A stretch of DNA of 31,493 nt from assembly GCA_041495845.1 (NCBI GenBank), contig JBGQDM010000030.1:1-31493 (forward strand), given 5' to 3'. Below the pieces are notes generated by a model. It had not been told where the DNA came from, searched no databases, and was given only the letters and a program-made list of their open reading frames with translations. Below are positions 24,670-31,493 of the stretch, piece by piece. The first letter of the stretch is position 1; the number at the start of each line of letters is the position of its first letter. Source of the DNA: JBGQDM01 sp041495845. Its GTDB lineage: Bacteria; Acidobacteriota; Terriglobia; Terriglobales; Acidobacteriaceae. Position numbers and translations under genes: made by a program.

Positions 24670-25581
24670 GTGAAGCGTTTGCTCCTGCTGCTTTTACTCT
24701 CCACCGCCTACGCGCAGTCGCCCGCCAACCCCAAGCAGGACATTCTCTGGCAAAAGCTCGACGCAGAAATCCACGTCATTGACCAGCACCTCGACGGTGT
24801 CATGGGCGTCGCCCTCGAAGATCTCACCACCGGCCGCACCATTTTTCTTCACGCCGACGATGTCTTCGCCACCGCCAGCACCATCAAAGTTCCGCTGCTC
24901 GCCGAACTCTATCGTCAAGACCAGACCGGCAAGACGCGACTCACCGACCTCTACACGGTCGACGCCCGCGATCTCGTGCCCGATAGCTACATCATGGGCG
25001 GTCTCACCCCCGGCGTCACTCGCGTCACCAATCGCGATCTCGGCACCATGGTGGTTGCGGTCAGCGACAACGCCGCCACCAACGTACTCATTGACCGCGT
25101 CGGCTTCGACAACGTGAACGCGTTCTTGGACAGCCTGGGCCTGCGCCAGACCCGCCTCCGCCGCAAAATGATGGACCTCAAGGCCGCCAGCGAAGGCCGC
25201 GAGAACGTCTCCACGCCGCGCGAGATGATGACCTTGTTCGCCCTGCTCCGGCAGGGCAAGCTGCTCGACGCAGCTCACACCGAAGGCCTGCTGCGACTCC
25301 TGAGAACCCACAAAGCAAGTTATATCCCGCGCTACCTGCCGGAGGTTTTGCCGATTGCCAATAAACCCGGCGACCTGGAAGGTGTGCGCAACGACTGCGG
25401 CGTGATCGAAGCCCAGAACCGTCCCTTCGCTCTTTGCGTCATGACCGGCTATTTGCGAAACGAAGCCGCCGGCGAAGAGGCCATCGCGCAGGTCGCCCGC
25501 GCGGCTTACCAGATGTTCGATCGTCTGGGCCGTGCCTCAGATTACGGCCGCGTAATTTCTCCCAACAATTCGAACAAATGA
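24670..25581 (+). CDS. Class A beta-lactamase-like serine hydrolase, exported
   Basis: A 303-residue protein of the penicillin-recognising serine hydrolase superfamily. Signal peptide 1-15 (VKRLLLLLLLSTAYA) directs it to the periplasm. Ser70-Thr-Ile-Lys73 is the catalytic SxxK, and Ser132-Asp-Asn134 is the SDN motif. The third motif is Lys232-Pro-Gly234 in NKPGDLEGVRND instead of KTG. The omega-loop region (RRKMMDLKAASEGRENVST) has no ExxLN, so the deacylating Glu166 of true class A enzymes is not evident. It may be a slow or non-classical beta-lactamase, or a peptidase/esterase relative. The GTG start is chosen for the GGAGG seven bases upstream. It lies alone between two copies of a heptad palindromic element. 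Confidence 0.82.
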   Translation: MKRLLLLLLLSTAYAQSPANPKQDILWQKLDAEIHVIDQHLDGVMGVALEDLTTGRTIFLHADDVFATASTIKVPLLAELYRQDQTGKTRLTDLYTVDARDLVPDSYIMGGLTPGVTRVTNRDLGTMVVAVSDNAATNVLIDRVGFDNVNAFLDSLGLRQTRLRRKMMDLKAASEGRENVSTPREMMTLFALLRQGKLLDAAHTEGLLRLLRTHKASYIPRYLPEVLPIANKPGDLEGVRNDCGVIEAQNRPFALCVMTGYLRNEAAGEEAIAQVARAAYQMFDRLGRASDYGRVISPNNSNK

Positions 25582-25821
25582 GCTTTCAGCTCTCAGCCGT
25601 CAGCTATCAGCTCTTAGCTTCTAGCTGCTGGCTTCTAGCTTGTTGCGGTGGTGGAGCAGCGCCTGCAGTGGCGCTGGCAAACTGCAGAGGTCCCCCTCAC
25701 CTTCGGCTCGAGGCAGGCTTTCGCTTTGCTCAGGATGACAGAGCCGGAAGTTGATGATTGAGACCGAAGGCAACAAGCTAATAGCCAGGAGCTGGAAGCT
25801 AGAAGCTGACGACTGAGAGCT
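25581..25821. repeat. Heptad AGCTNNN palindromic element, copy 2
   Basis: About 241 bases in the same orientation as copy 1. The left arm (25581-25643) reads AGCTTTC, AGCTCTC, AGCCGTC, AGCTATC, AGCTCTT, AGCTTCT and so on. The right arm (about 25776-25821) is its inverted counterpart and ends with CTGAGAGCT. The core again has CTTCGGCTCGAG and CTTTCGCTTTGCTCAGGATG. The left end overlaps the TGA stop of the beta-lactamase-like gene, just as copy 1 overlaps the galT stop. The right end AGCT overlaps TAGAAT. Confidence 0.75.
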
Positions 25822-25826
25822 AGAAT
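25821..25826 (+). promoter_or_regulatory. TAGAAT -10 box at the edge of heptad element 2
   Basis: TAGAAT starts on the last T of the terminal AGCT of the element and ends six bases before the GTG at 25833. Transcription starting about seven bases downstream would make a leaderless message. Confidence 0.45.
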
Positions 25827-25832
25827 GCTTCC

Positions 25833-26177
25833 GTGACCGTCCGCCGCCTGAAAGCGTATACCGCCGCCACCGGCTTCGTGTACCAGTACTACTTCGTCGG
25901 TCAACGCCCGGCGGAAGACGCCACCGAATATATTTTCGACGTCACCGCTGACCGTAAGCGCTACTTTCCCATCAGCATTCTCCTGCCTCGCCAGTGTGTT
26001 GTCACCTGGAACGCCGCTCACCAACGCGACCTCATCGGCGCGGAACAATACGCCGCCGCGAAACTCCGCCTCATGCGCGCCTTCGACGAACTCGACAACC
26101 TGGAACAGCAGGGAAGCCGCCTCACCCTCGACGCCATTCTCCTAGACGCCCTACTCACCGGTCTCGGCGTAGATTAG
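25833..26177 (+). CDS. Small protein of unknown function (114 residues)
   Basis: I do not recognise this family. The product is a soluble-looking 114-residue protein without signal peptide or membrane segment. The first half is beta-like and rich in aromatics (TGFVYQYYFVG, about 13-23; TEYIFDVTADRKRYFPISIL, about 31-50). The second half is predicted helical and acidic (AAKLRLMRAFDELDNLEQQG). Codon use is GC3-rich as in real genes here, which supports expression. There is no Shine-Dalgarno sequence before the GTG, but a TAGAAT box six bases upstream suggests a leaderless message. It stands between heptad element 2 and the hem operon, with no clear functional link to either. Confidence 0.65.
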   Translation: MTVRRLKAYTAATGFVYQYYFVGQRPAEDATEYIFDVTADRKRYFPISILLPRQCVVTWNAAHQRDLIGAEQYAAAKLRLMRAFDELDNLEQQGSRLTLDAILLDALLTGLGVD

Positions 26178-26231
26178 AAACTCACGCGGGCCCAGACTGC
26201 CGATGGCGGCAACTAGAACTGCACACGTAGC

Positions 26232-26251
26232 GACGGCCGCCCTCGGCCGTC
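26232..26251. other. GC-rich hairpin after the unknown gene
   Basis: GACGGCC and GGCCGTC form a perfect 7-bp stem around a six-base loop, 54 bases after the unknown gene's stop. There is no T run, so it is at best a weak terminator or a small dispersed palindrome. Confidence 0.35.
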
Positions 26252-26343
26252 CCAGGGGTGCAGCCAGCGCCTCCTCCCTGTGACCTCCGTCACCAGCACC
26301 TGTGACTCGGCTCAGTGTTAGCCACGCCAGGAGCCGACAGACT

Positions 26344-26349
26344 TATAAT
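26344..26349 (+). promoter_or_regulatory. TATAAT -10 box of the hem operon
   Basis: A perfect TATAAT lies 56 bases before the ATG of the first hem-operon gene, followed by GGAAG (26393-26397) as ribosome binding site. No -35 was identified. Confidence 0.5.
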
Positions 26350-26405
26350 CGGCAGCAGGGGATGTGGGGCCTTATGCCACCTCCCGCATTACGGAAGTCA
26401 AACTT

Positions 26406-27221
26406 ATGCCTTTGCTCTGGTTACGCGTGGCGGTCGGCTTCTACGCCGTTGGACTGTTGTCTTCGCTCCTCGCCCTCGCCCGCGGCGGCAGCCTGATCCA
26501 GCGCATCGCTCTGCCGGTCATGAGCCTGGGCATGGTCTTCCACTTCGTCTCGCTCACCGAAGCCGTCCTGGGCACGCATCAGGTGCTCACCGCCTCGATC
26601 CACAACGCTGAGTCGCTGCTCGCCTTCGCGATCATGGCGGTTTTCATGTTGGCCTATGCCTTCTACCGGCAGGCCTCCCCCGGCGTTGTGGTGTTTCCGC
26701 TGGTCTTCCTCATCACGTTCGTCCCCGCCATCGGCCAGCAGCCCTCGCTCACCACTGCGGGCACGCTGCGTACCGGCTGGTTGCTGGCGCATATCGCCAT
26801 GATCTTTACCGGCTACGCCGCGCTGGTGCTCAGCTTTGGCGCCAGCCTGCTCTACCTGGTGCAGGAACACAACCTCAAGAACAAAAAGCCCACTGGCATT
26901 CTCAGCCGCCTGCCTGCGCTCGGTACGATTGATGAAATCGGCTATCGTGCTCTTTTGCTCGGGTTCCCCTTCATGACGCTCGGCCTCATCGCTGGCTCGG
27001 TCGTGGCCCAGGCCGCCTTTGGGCCAACGTATTTCATGGATTCTAAAGTCCTCTTGTCATTGTTCATGTGGGCGGTCTATCTGGTCATGTTGTATACGCG
27101 CTGGAACGCCGGTTGGCGGGGGCGCCGCGCCGCGTATCTGGCCACGTTTGCTTTTGCCGTGGCCGTCTGCGCCTGGGCGGCCAACTATTTCAGCGTCATG
27201 CACAGGTTTGTCCAGTCATGA
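26406..27221 (+). CDS. HemX-like membrane protein, CcsA/CcmC family
   Basis: A 271-residue polytopic membrane protein with about eight hydrophobic helices. It belongs to the cytochrome c assembly family, recognisable in WLLAHIAMIFTGYAALVLSF and the closing WRGRRAAYLATFAF. In haem-handling CcsA/CcmC proteins the segment before that end holds a tryptophan-rich WGxYWxWDPK; here it is degenerate (FGPTYFMDSKVLLSLFMW), so haem export is doubtful. Placement in front of hemA matches Bacillus HemX, which lowers the level of glutamyl-tRNA reductase. The ATG at 26406 is favoured for the family-like start and GGAAG upstream. The stop overlaps the hemA start by four bases (ATGA). Confidence 0.83.
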   Translation: MPLLWLRVAVGFYAVGLLSSLLALARGGSLIQRIALPVMSLGMVFHFVSLTEAVLGTHQVLTASIHNAESLLAFAIMAVFMLAYAFYRQASPGVVVFPLVFLITFVPAIGQQPSLTTAGTLRTGWLLAHIAMIFTGYAALVLSFGASLLYLVQEHNLKNKKPTGILSRLPALGTIDEIGYRALLLGFPFMTLGLIAGSVVAQAAFGPTYFMDSKVLLSLFMWAVYLVMLYTRWNAGWRGRRAAYLATFAFAVAVCAWAANYFSVMHRFVQS

Positions 27222-28540
27222 ACTTGCAACTCATCGGCGTCAACCACAAGACCGCGCCGGTGGAAGTGCGCGAGCGCCTGGCCATTCCCGAGTCCCGCCT
27301 GCCCGAGGCCTGCGCGGCCCTGGCCCAGCATCCCGGCGTGCAGGAGGGCATGATCATCTCCACCTGCAACCGAGTGGAACTCCTGGCCGCGACCAAGAAC
27401 GGCGTTGCCGATCTGCGGGCCTTCCTCAGCGAATACTTCCACGTGCAGGCTGCCGAGTTCGAGCCGCACCTCTACGAATTCCGCGAGCAGGAAGCCATTC
27501 GCCACGTCTTCCGCGTGGCTTCCAGCCTGGACTCGATGGTGGTGGGCGAACCCCAGATCCTCGGACAAGTGAAGGAAGCTTTTGCCGTCGCCCGTGGCGT
27601 GGGCGCGGTACAGAGCCAACTAGATGGCCTGCTTTCCCGCGCCTTTGCCGTAGCCAAGAAAGTTCGCACGGAAACGGCCGTGGGCAGTTCCGCGGTTTCG
27701 GTGGCCTCGGTGGCGGTGGAACTGGCACAGAAGATCTTTGGCTCGCTGCAGGGCAAGACGGTGTATCTGGTCGGTGCGGGAAAGATGATCGAGCTGGCCG
27801 CTCGCCACTTGCTGGCCCACGGCGCCGGTTCCATCTTTGTGGCCAATCGCACCCACGAACGCGCCCGTGCTCTGGCGGAGAAATTCAATGGTCAGGCCAT
27901 GCGCTTTGACCAGTTGTACGAAACCGCCGACCGCGCTGACATCATCCTTACCTCCACCGGCGCTCCGGTCACCATTTTCCGCCGTGAGCACGGTGAGAAA
28001 TTCATGGCCCGCCGCAAGAACCGGCCCATGTTCTTCATTGATATCGCCGTCCCGCGCGACGTCGATCCGGCGCTCAACGAGATTGATGGCATCTTCGTCT
28101 ACGACATTGACGATTTGCAGCAGGCCGTCGCTTCCCACGTGGCCGACCGTCGCAAAGAAGCGGAACATGCCGAACAAATTGTGGACGGCGAAGTCGAACG
28201 CTACCTGCTGCGTTTGCAGACGCTCGATGTGGTGCCGACAATCGTGAGCCTGCAGGATCAATTCGAAACCATTCGCCAGGCTGAAATTGACCGCGTGCGT
28301 GGCCGGCTGGGCGCGGTCAGCCCCGAACAGGAGTTGGCGATTGAGGCGCTCACGCGTGGTATCGTCAACAAGATTATGCACATGCCCATTAGCACGCTGA
28401 AGTCGGCGGCGCGCGAGGCCCACGCCACCACCGTCATTGACGTGGTGCGGCGCATGTTCAATCTGCGCGAAGTCAACCCGAGCCAAGCCAGCCCGAGCGA
28501 AGGCAGGCCGCCCGACTCCGATCCCGGCGAGCAGAACTGA
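27218..28540 (+). CDS. hemA: Glutamyl-tRNA reductase
   Basis: A 440-residue NADPH enzyme that reduces glutamyl-tRNA(Glu) to glutamate-1-semialdehyde, the first committed step of C5-pathway tetrapyrrole synthesis. GVNHKTAPVEVRE at 7-19 and Cys50 in ISTCNRVELL mark the catalytic domain; MVVGEPQILGQVKEA follows. The NADP-binding domain has YLVGAGKMIELAARHL and VANRTHERA. The C-terminal dimerisation domain ends in IMHMPISTLKSAAR. The ATG at 27218 overlaps the stop of the HemX-like gene, and the stop overlaps hemC by one base (TGATG), so the three are probably co-translated. An open frame extending back to 27068 is shadow of the HemX-like gene. Confidence 0.96.
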   Translation: MNLQLIGVNHKTAPVEVRERLAIPESRLPEACAALAQHPGVQEGMIISTCNRVELLAATKNGVADLRAFLSEYFHVQAAEFEPHLYEFREQEAIRHVFRVASSLDSMVVGEPQILGQVKEAFAVARGVGAVQSQLDGLLSRAFAVAKKVRTETAVGSSAVSVASVAVELAQKIFGSLQGKTVYLVGAGKMIELAARHLLAHGAGSIFVANRTHERARALAEKFNGQAMRFDQLYETADRADIILTSTGAPVTIFRREHGEKFMARRKNRPMFFIDIAVPRDVDPALNEIDGIFVYDIDDLQQAVASHVADRRKEAEHAEQIVDGEVERYLLRLQTLDVVPTIVSLQDQFETIRQAEIDRVRGRLGAVSPEQELAIEALTRGIVNKIMHMPISTLKSAAREAHATTVIDVVRRMFNLREVNPSQASPSEGRPPDSDPGEQN

Positions 28541-29469
28541 TGGCGACCCTGCGCATTGGCTCGCGCGGTTCACAGCTGGCCCTCTGGCAAGCCAACCATA
28601 TCGCCGCGTTATTGCGCGAGCACGGGCATGCGGTGGAAATCGAAATCATCCACACCACCGGCGACAAGATACTTGATGTAGCACTTGCACAAGTCGGCAC
28701 CAAAGGCATGTTCACAAAAGAGATCGAGGAAGCGCTGGCAGCAGGGAAAATCGACCTGGCGGTGCACTCGCTTAAAGATTTGCCCACTGATTTGCCGCCG
28801 GGATTTGAAATTGCCGCTATCACCACACGCCAGGACCCGCGCGATGCGTTTTTGTCCAAGCACCACGCCCGCATCACAGATTTGCCGCAGGGCGCGCGGG
28901 TGGGCACCAGCAGCCTGCGCCGGCAGGCGCAGTTGAAAGCGCTGCGGCCCGATCTTGACGTTCATCCCTTGCGTGGCAACGTGGACACGCGCATGCGTAA
29001 GCTGGAAGAAGGGAACTACGCCGCCATCATCTTGGCCGCCGCCGGTCTCACGCGCCTGGGCAAGACGGAGTTGGTGAAAGAGATTATTCCGGCTGACGTG
29101 ATGTGCCCCGCGGCGGGCCAGGGCGCACTGGGTATTGAAATCAGGCTGGGCGACGCGAAGATGCGGGAGCAGTTGGCCTTCCTGGATGACGCCGCCGCGC
29201 GCGCCACCACCACCTGTGAACGCGCACTGCTGAGTAAACTCGGCGGCGGCTGCCAGGTACCCATCGGCGCCTTCGCCGAAATGCGCGACGGAAAAATTCA
29301 GCTGCAGGGCGTGGTCGCCCACCCGGATGGCACCCTGGTGCTGCGCGAGTCGCGCGAAGGAACAGACCCGGTCGCGCTCGGGGCCGCGGTGGGTGAGACG
29401 CTGTTACGCCGCGGCGGCGACGCGATTTTGGCCCAAGTCTACGGTCACGGCATTGCGGCCGCACCTTAG
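28540..29469 (+). CDS. hemC: Porphobilinogen deaminase (hydroxymethylbilane synthase)
   Basis: A 309-residue cytoplasmic enzyme that links four porphobilinogen units into hydroxymethylbilane. IGSRGSQLALWQ (6-17), HSLKDLPT with catalytic Asp80, TSSLRRQAQL and RGNVDTRMRKL are the family motifs. Cys238 in LGGGCQVPIG carries the dipyrromethane cofactor. Length and motif order are standard. The ATG shares a base with the hemA stop, which implies translational coupling. hemB is absent from the window. Confidence 0.97.
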   Translation: MATLRIGSRGSQLALWQANHIAALLREHGHAVEIEIIHTTGDKILDVALAQVGTKGMFTKEIEEALAAGKIDLAVHSLKDLPTDLPPGFEIAAITTRQDPRDAFLSKHHARITDLPQGARVGTSSLRRQAQLKALRPDLDVHPLRGNVDTRMRKLEEGNYAAIILAAAGLTRLGKTELVKEIIPADVMCPAAGQGALGIEIRLGDAKMREQLAFLDDAAARATTTCERALLSKLGGGCQVPIGAFAEMRDGKIQLQGVVAHPDGTLVLRESREGTDPVALGAAVGETLLRRGGDAILAQVYGHGIAAAP

Positions 29470-29519
29470 ACGTTTGTGTGGCGCGGGCACCCTCACCCGC
29501 GTGCCTTCAACCCTCCGTC

Positions 29520-30326
29520 ATGAAATCACGCACGACAACTCGCAAGTTTCCTCTAACCGGCCAGCGCATTCTGGTGGGCCGCGCCCGACATCAAGCGAGT
29601 AAGCTCTCGGCTGGTTTGCGCAAGCTGGGCGCGCAGGTAATCGAAATCCCGTTCATCGAAATCCGCCCGCCCCACTCCTATCGGCCCATGGATGCGGCCA
29701 TCGCGAACCTGCGGGAATACGACTGGCTCATCCTGACCAGCGTCAACGGCGTCGACGCGTTCTGGCAGCGGCTGCGCCAGCACGGGCATACCAAGAAGCA
29801 TCTGGCGCATCTGCGGATTGCCGCCATTGGCCCGGCAACGAAAAAGGCCATCGAGGCGCGCGGTCTGAAAGTCAACCTTGTGCCTGAGGAATACATTGCC
29901 GAGTCGGTGGTGGCGTCGTTGCGCGCACAGATCACCGGGCAACATGTCTTGCTGGCGCGTGCCCGCGTGGCTCGCGATGTCATTCCGCGAGAACTGCGCG
30001 CACTCGGTGCTAAGGTGGATGTGGTCGAAGCCTACGAGACGGTGGTGCCGAAAGCTTCGCGGATGAAATTGCGCGCGGCATTTCACAATCCCGCCCGTCG
30101 TCCAACCGTGGTGACCTTCACCAGTTCGTCGACGGTACGCAATTTTGTGGCGCTGTTGGGAAAGCGAACTGCGCTGGCTGCGGCTCGCGGCGGAACCCGC
30201 CTCGCTTCCATTGGCCCGGTGACCTCGGCCACACTGCGTGAACTGGGCCTGCCCGTCCACATTGAGGCAGGGGACTACACCATCCCCGGACTGTTGCGCG
30301 CCATCGTGACCGGCGTCTCCGATTGA
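29520..30326 (+). CDS. hemD: Uroporphyrinogen-III synthase
   Basis: A 268-residue two-lobed enzyme that closes hydroxymethylbilane into uroporphyrinogen III with inversion of ring D. It is recognised by RILVGRARHQASKLSAGLRK near the start, WLILTSVNGVDAFW, IAAIGPATKKAIEARG, VVEAYETV and the late VTFTSSSTVRNF and ASIGPVTSATLRELG, in the usual order. The ATG at 29520 is the most family-like start; the frame runs back to a GTG at 29478, and neither has a clear ribosome binding site. It follows hemC by 50 bases and most likely ends the hem operon. Confidence 0.92.
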   Translation: MKSRTTTRKFPLTGQRILVGRARHQASKLSAGLRKLGAQVIEIPFIEIRPPHSYRPMDAAIANLREYDWLILTSVNGVDAFWQRLRQHGHTKKHLAHLRIAAIGPATKKAIEARGLKVNLVPEEYIAESVVASLRAQITGQHVLLARARVARDVIPRELRALGAKVDVVEAYETVVPKASRMKLRAAFHNPARRPTVVTFTSSSTVRNFVALLGKRTALAAARGGTRLASIGPVTSATLRELGLPVHIEAGDYTIPGLLRAIVTGVSD

Positions 30327-30455
30327 CTTCCCGTGCGTCAGGATCTGGAAATGGTGTAACCCATCCAGAATCATTCGTATAGCTTCTGGCAACCTGGAGA
30401 AGGCGCGAAGCAGGCGGGCGGAGGGTAGACTCTTACAGTCGGATCATCACCTGCG

Positions 30456-30569
30456 ATGGCCATTAATCGCGAGGAAACTGCCCTGGGAGCGATCGGCAGA
30501 CTGTCGCCCTTCCTGCGTGTCGTTCGGGAGCACAACCGCCTCTCGAATCGCCCCGCAGTTCGTTATTAG
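30456..30569 (+). CDS. Possible 37-residue small protein
   Basis: In the 288-base gap after hemD, an ATG at 30456 opens a 37-codon frame (beginning MAINREETALGAIGRL) that ends in TAG at 30569. A TAGACT hexamer at 30426-30431 lies 24 bases upstream and resembles the -10 boxes elsewhere in the window. No Shine-Dalgarno sequence is present. Just after it, AGCTCATAGCT at 30568-30578 looks like a stub of the heptad elements. The evidence is thin and no family is recognised. Confidence 0.25.
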   Translation: MAINREETALGAIGRLSPFLRVVREHNRLSNRPAVRY

Positions 30570-30614
30570 CTCATAGCTATTGCACTTACCACCAGTGAAC
30601 GGATCGCGCCGCCG

Positions 30615-31493
30615 CTACTCCGTCAACGAACAACTGCAGTCAGCGGGCGGAACCTTGGCCTTGAGAAACTCTGCCACCCGACGGTACGCGTCAATCTGGT
30701 TTTCCACCCGGGCGAAGCCGTGGCCTTCGTTCTCGTAAATCTTTAATTCGGCCACGCCACCATTTTTCCGTACCCCGTCGGCGACCTGTTGCGCTTCTGT
30801 CTTCGGGCAACGCGGATCATGACCACCGGCAAGTAACAGCAACGGCGCTTTGATCTTGTCGATAAAGAAAAACGGGGAGCGCTCGCGGAAGAACTCGGGC
30901 TCTTTCTCCGGATCGCCCATGATGGCGAGGTCGCCTTGGCGCAGTTCCGGGTCTTCATTGGCGATTTCGGTAAACCAGTTCACGAAAGGCACAATGGGCA
31001 CGCCGGCGGCCCAGACCTCCGGCGCTTTGGTGACGGCCATCATGCTGAGATAACCGCCGTAGCTGCCGCCCATGACGATCAGCTTCTTCGGATCCACGTA
31101 CCCTGTTTGCTTGATCCAGTCGGCCGCTGCCAGCACATCCTGCAAATCGCCGCCGCCCATGTCTTTGAAGTTCGCTTCCTGAAATTCTTTGCCGTAGCCG
31201 GTGGAGCCACGATAGTTGGGCGCGATCACCAGGTACCCCTGATTCACCATGAACTGCACGATGCGATTGAAGGAGTTGACGGTCTGCGACGCCGGCCCGC
31301 CGTGGATGTAGACAATCGCGGGATGTTGCCCGTTGCGCGGCAAGTTGTAGGGCACGTAGGCGAGTGCAGAGATGGTGAACTTGCCGTCGCGACTGGGATA
31401 GTGCACCAGCGCCGGTTCGACCATGTCCTCACTGCGCACCCCTGCCATGGCCGAGTGAGTAATCTGTTGCGATTTGCCGCTGGCGAGGTCGTA
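30615..31493 (-). CDS. Prolyl oligopeptidase family (S9) serine peptidase, partial
   Basis: The last 292 residues of a gene whose 5' part lies beyond the window edge; the frame is open from 31493 down to the TGA at 30615. The first residues (YDLASGKSQQITHS) look like the end of a beta-propeller blade. The rest is the alpha/beta-hydrolase domain: YIHGGPASQ, then the nucleophile elbow GGSYGGYLS with the catalytic Ser, LLAGGHDPRCP with the Asp, and YENEGHGF with the His. This arrangement is typical of S9 acylaminoacyl- or dipeptidyl-peptidases. Whether it is exported cannot be seen because the N-terminus is missing. Confidence 0.93.
   Translation of the reverse strand, partial: YDLASGKSQQITHSAMAGVRSEDMVEPALVHYPSRDGKFTISALAYVPYNLPRNGQHPAIVYIHGGPASQTVNSFNRIVQFMVNQGYLVIAPNYRGSTGYGKEFQEANFKDMGGGDLQDVLAAADWIKQTGYVDPKKLIVMGGSYGGYLSMMAVTKAPEVWAAGVPIVPFVNWFTEIANEDPELRQGDLAIMGDPEKEPEFFRERSPFFFIDKIKAPLLLLAGGHDPRCPKTEAQQVADGVRKNGGVAELKIYENEGHGFARVENQIDAYRRVAEFLKAKVPPADCSCSLTE

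Noticed and set aside
24390..25821. CRISPR array
   Set aside because: The AGCT heptads have a seven-base period with three-base variable parts. There are no 25-40 base repeats with unique spacers, and no cas genes.
26232..26251. Intrinsic terminator
   Set aside because: The stem is perfect but short and lacks a T run, so it is recorded only as a hairpin.

Overview
The window is GC-rich bacterial chromosome with Gram-negative envelope genes: a fused LptF-LptG lipopolysaccharide exporter permease, a periplasmic FKBP and a murein-recycling cluster. Gene content, protein style and dispersed intergenic repeats best fit a soil Acidobacteriota (Terriglobia-like) genome. That assignment is inferred from general familiarity, not from a database search. 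Most genes are housekeeping. The accessory signals are in the first 3.2 kb and around 23.1-25.8 kb.

Layout. (1) 1-3200: the possible tail of an upstream gene, then a tRNA-Arg(CCU) gene. Its last 30 bases plus 10 flanking bases recur as a perfect 40-bp direct repeat at 2209-2248, enclosing one gene for a metallo-beta-lactamase-fold protein. A 1-Cys peroxiredoxin gene and a third, damaged tRNA-Arg copy follow. (2) 3279-8176: a family 2 glycosyltransferase, a class I aminotransferase, a convergent double-ACT protein and a full-length transketolase. (3) 8240-15072: the LptF-LptG fusion, a 40-codon fossil of a VOC (glyoxalase-fold) gene, the glycogen branching enzyme GlgB and, divergent from it, a GH57 alpha-glucan enzyme. 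(4) 15121-16431: a periplasmic FKBP isomerase and a VOC protein, convergent across a strong hairpin. (5) 16630-23105 (minus): an apparent operon mutS-nagZ-anmK-peptide-binding lipoprotein, joining mismatch repair to murein recycling. (6) 23175-26177: an inverted-repeat element, galT, then a class A beta-lactamase-like gene between two copies of a ~245-bp palindromic element built from AGCTNNN heptads, then a small unknown gene. (7) 26406-30326: the tetrapyrrole operon hemX-like/ccsA-family, hemA, hemC, hemD. (8) 30615-31493: the 3' part of an S9 prolyl-oligopeptidase-family gene cut by the window edge.

How the genes work together. HemA, HemC and HemD cover the glutamyl-tRNA to uroporphyrinogen III route except HemL and HemB. 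The overlapping stop/start codons at hemX-hemA and hemA-hemC suggest translational coupling. NagZ and AnmK act in sequence in cell-wall sugar recycling, and the orphan peptide-binding lipoprotein downstream could supply murein peptides. GlgB and the GH57 enzyme share a divergent promoter region and probably both act on glycogen-type glucans. Many genes have a TATAAT/TAGACT-type -10 box very close to the start codon and no visible -35; at least two could be leaderless.

No integrase, transposase, CRISPR array, toxin-antitoxin pair or recognisable defence system was found. The least explained features are the paired heptad elements, whose ends coincide with stop codons and with -10 boxes, and the tRNA-derived direct repeats around the MBL gene.
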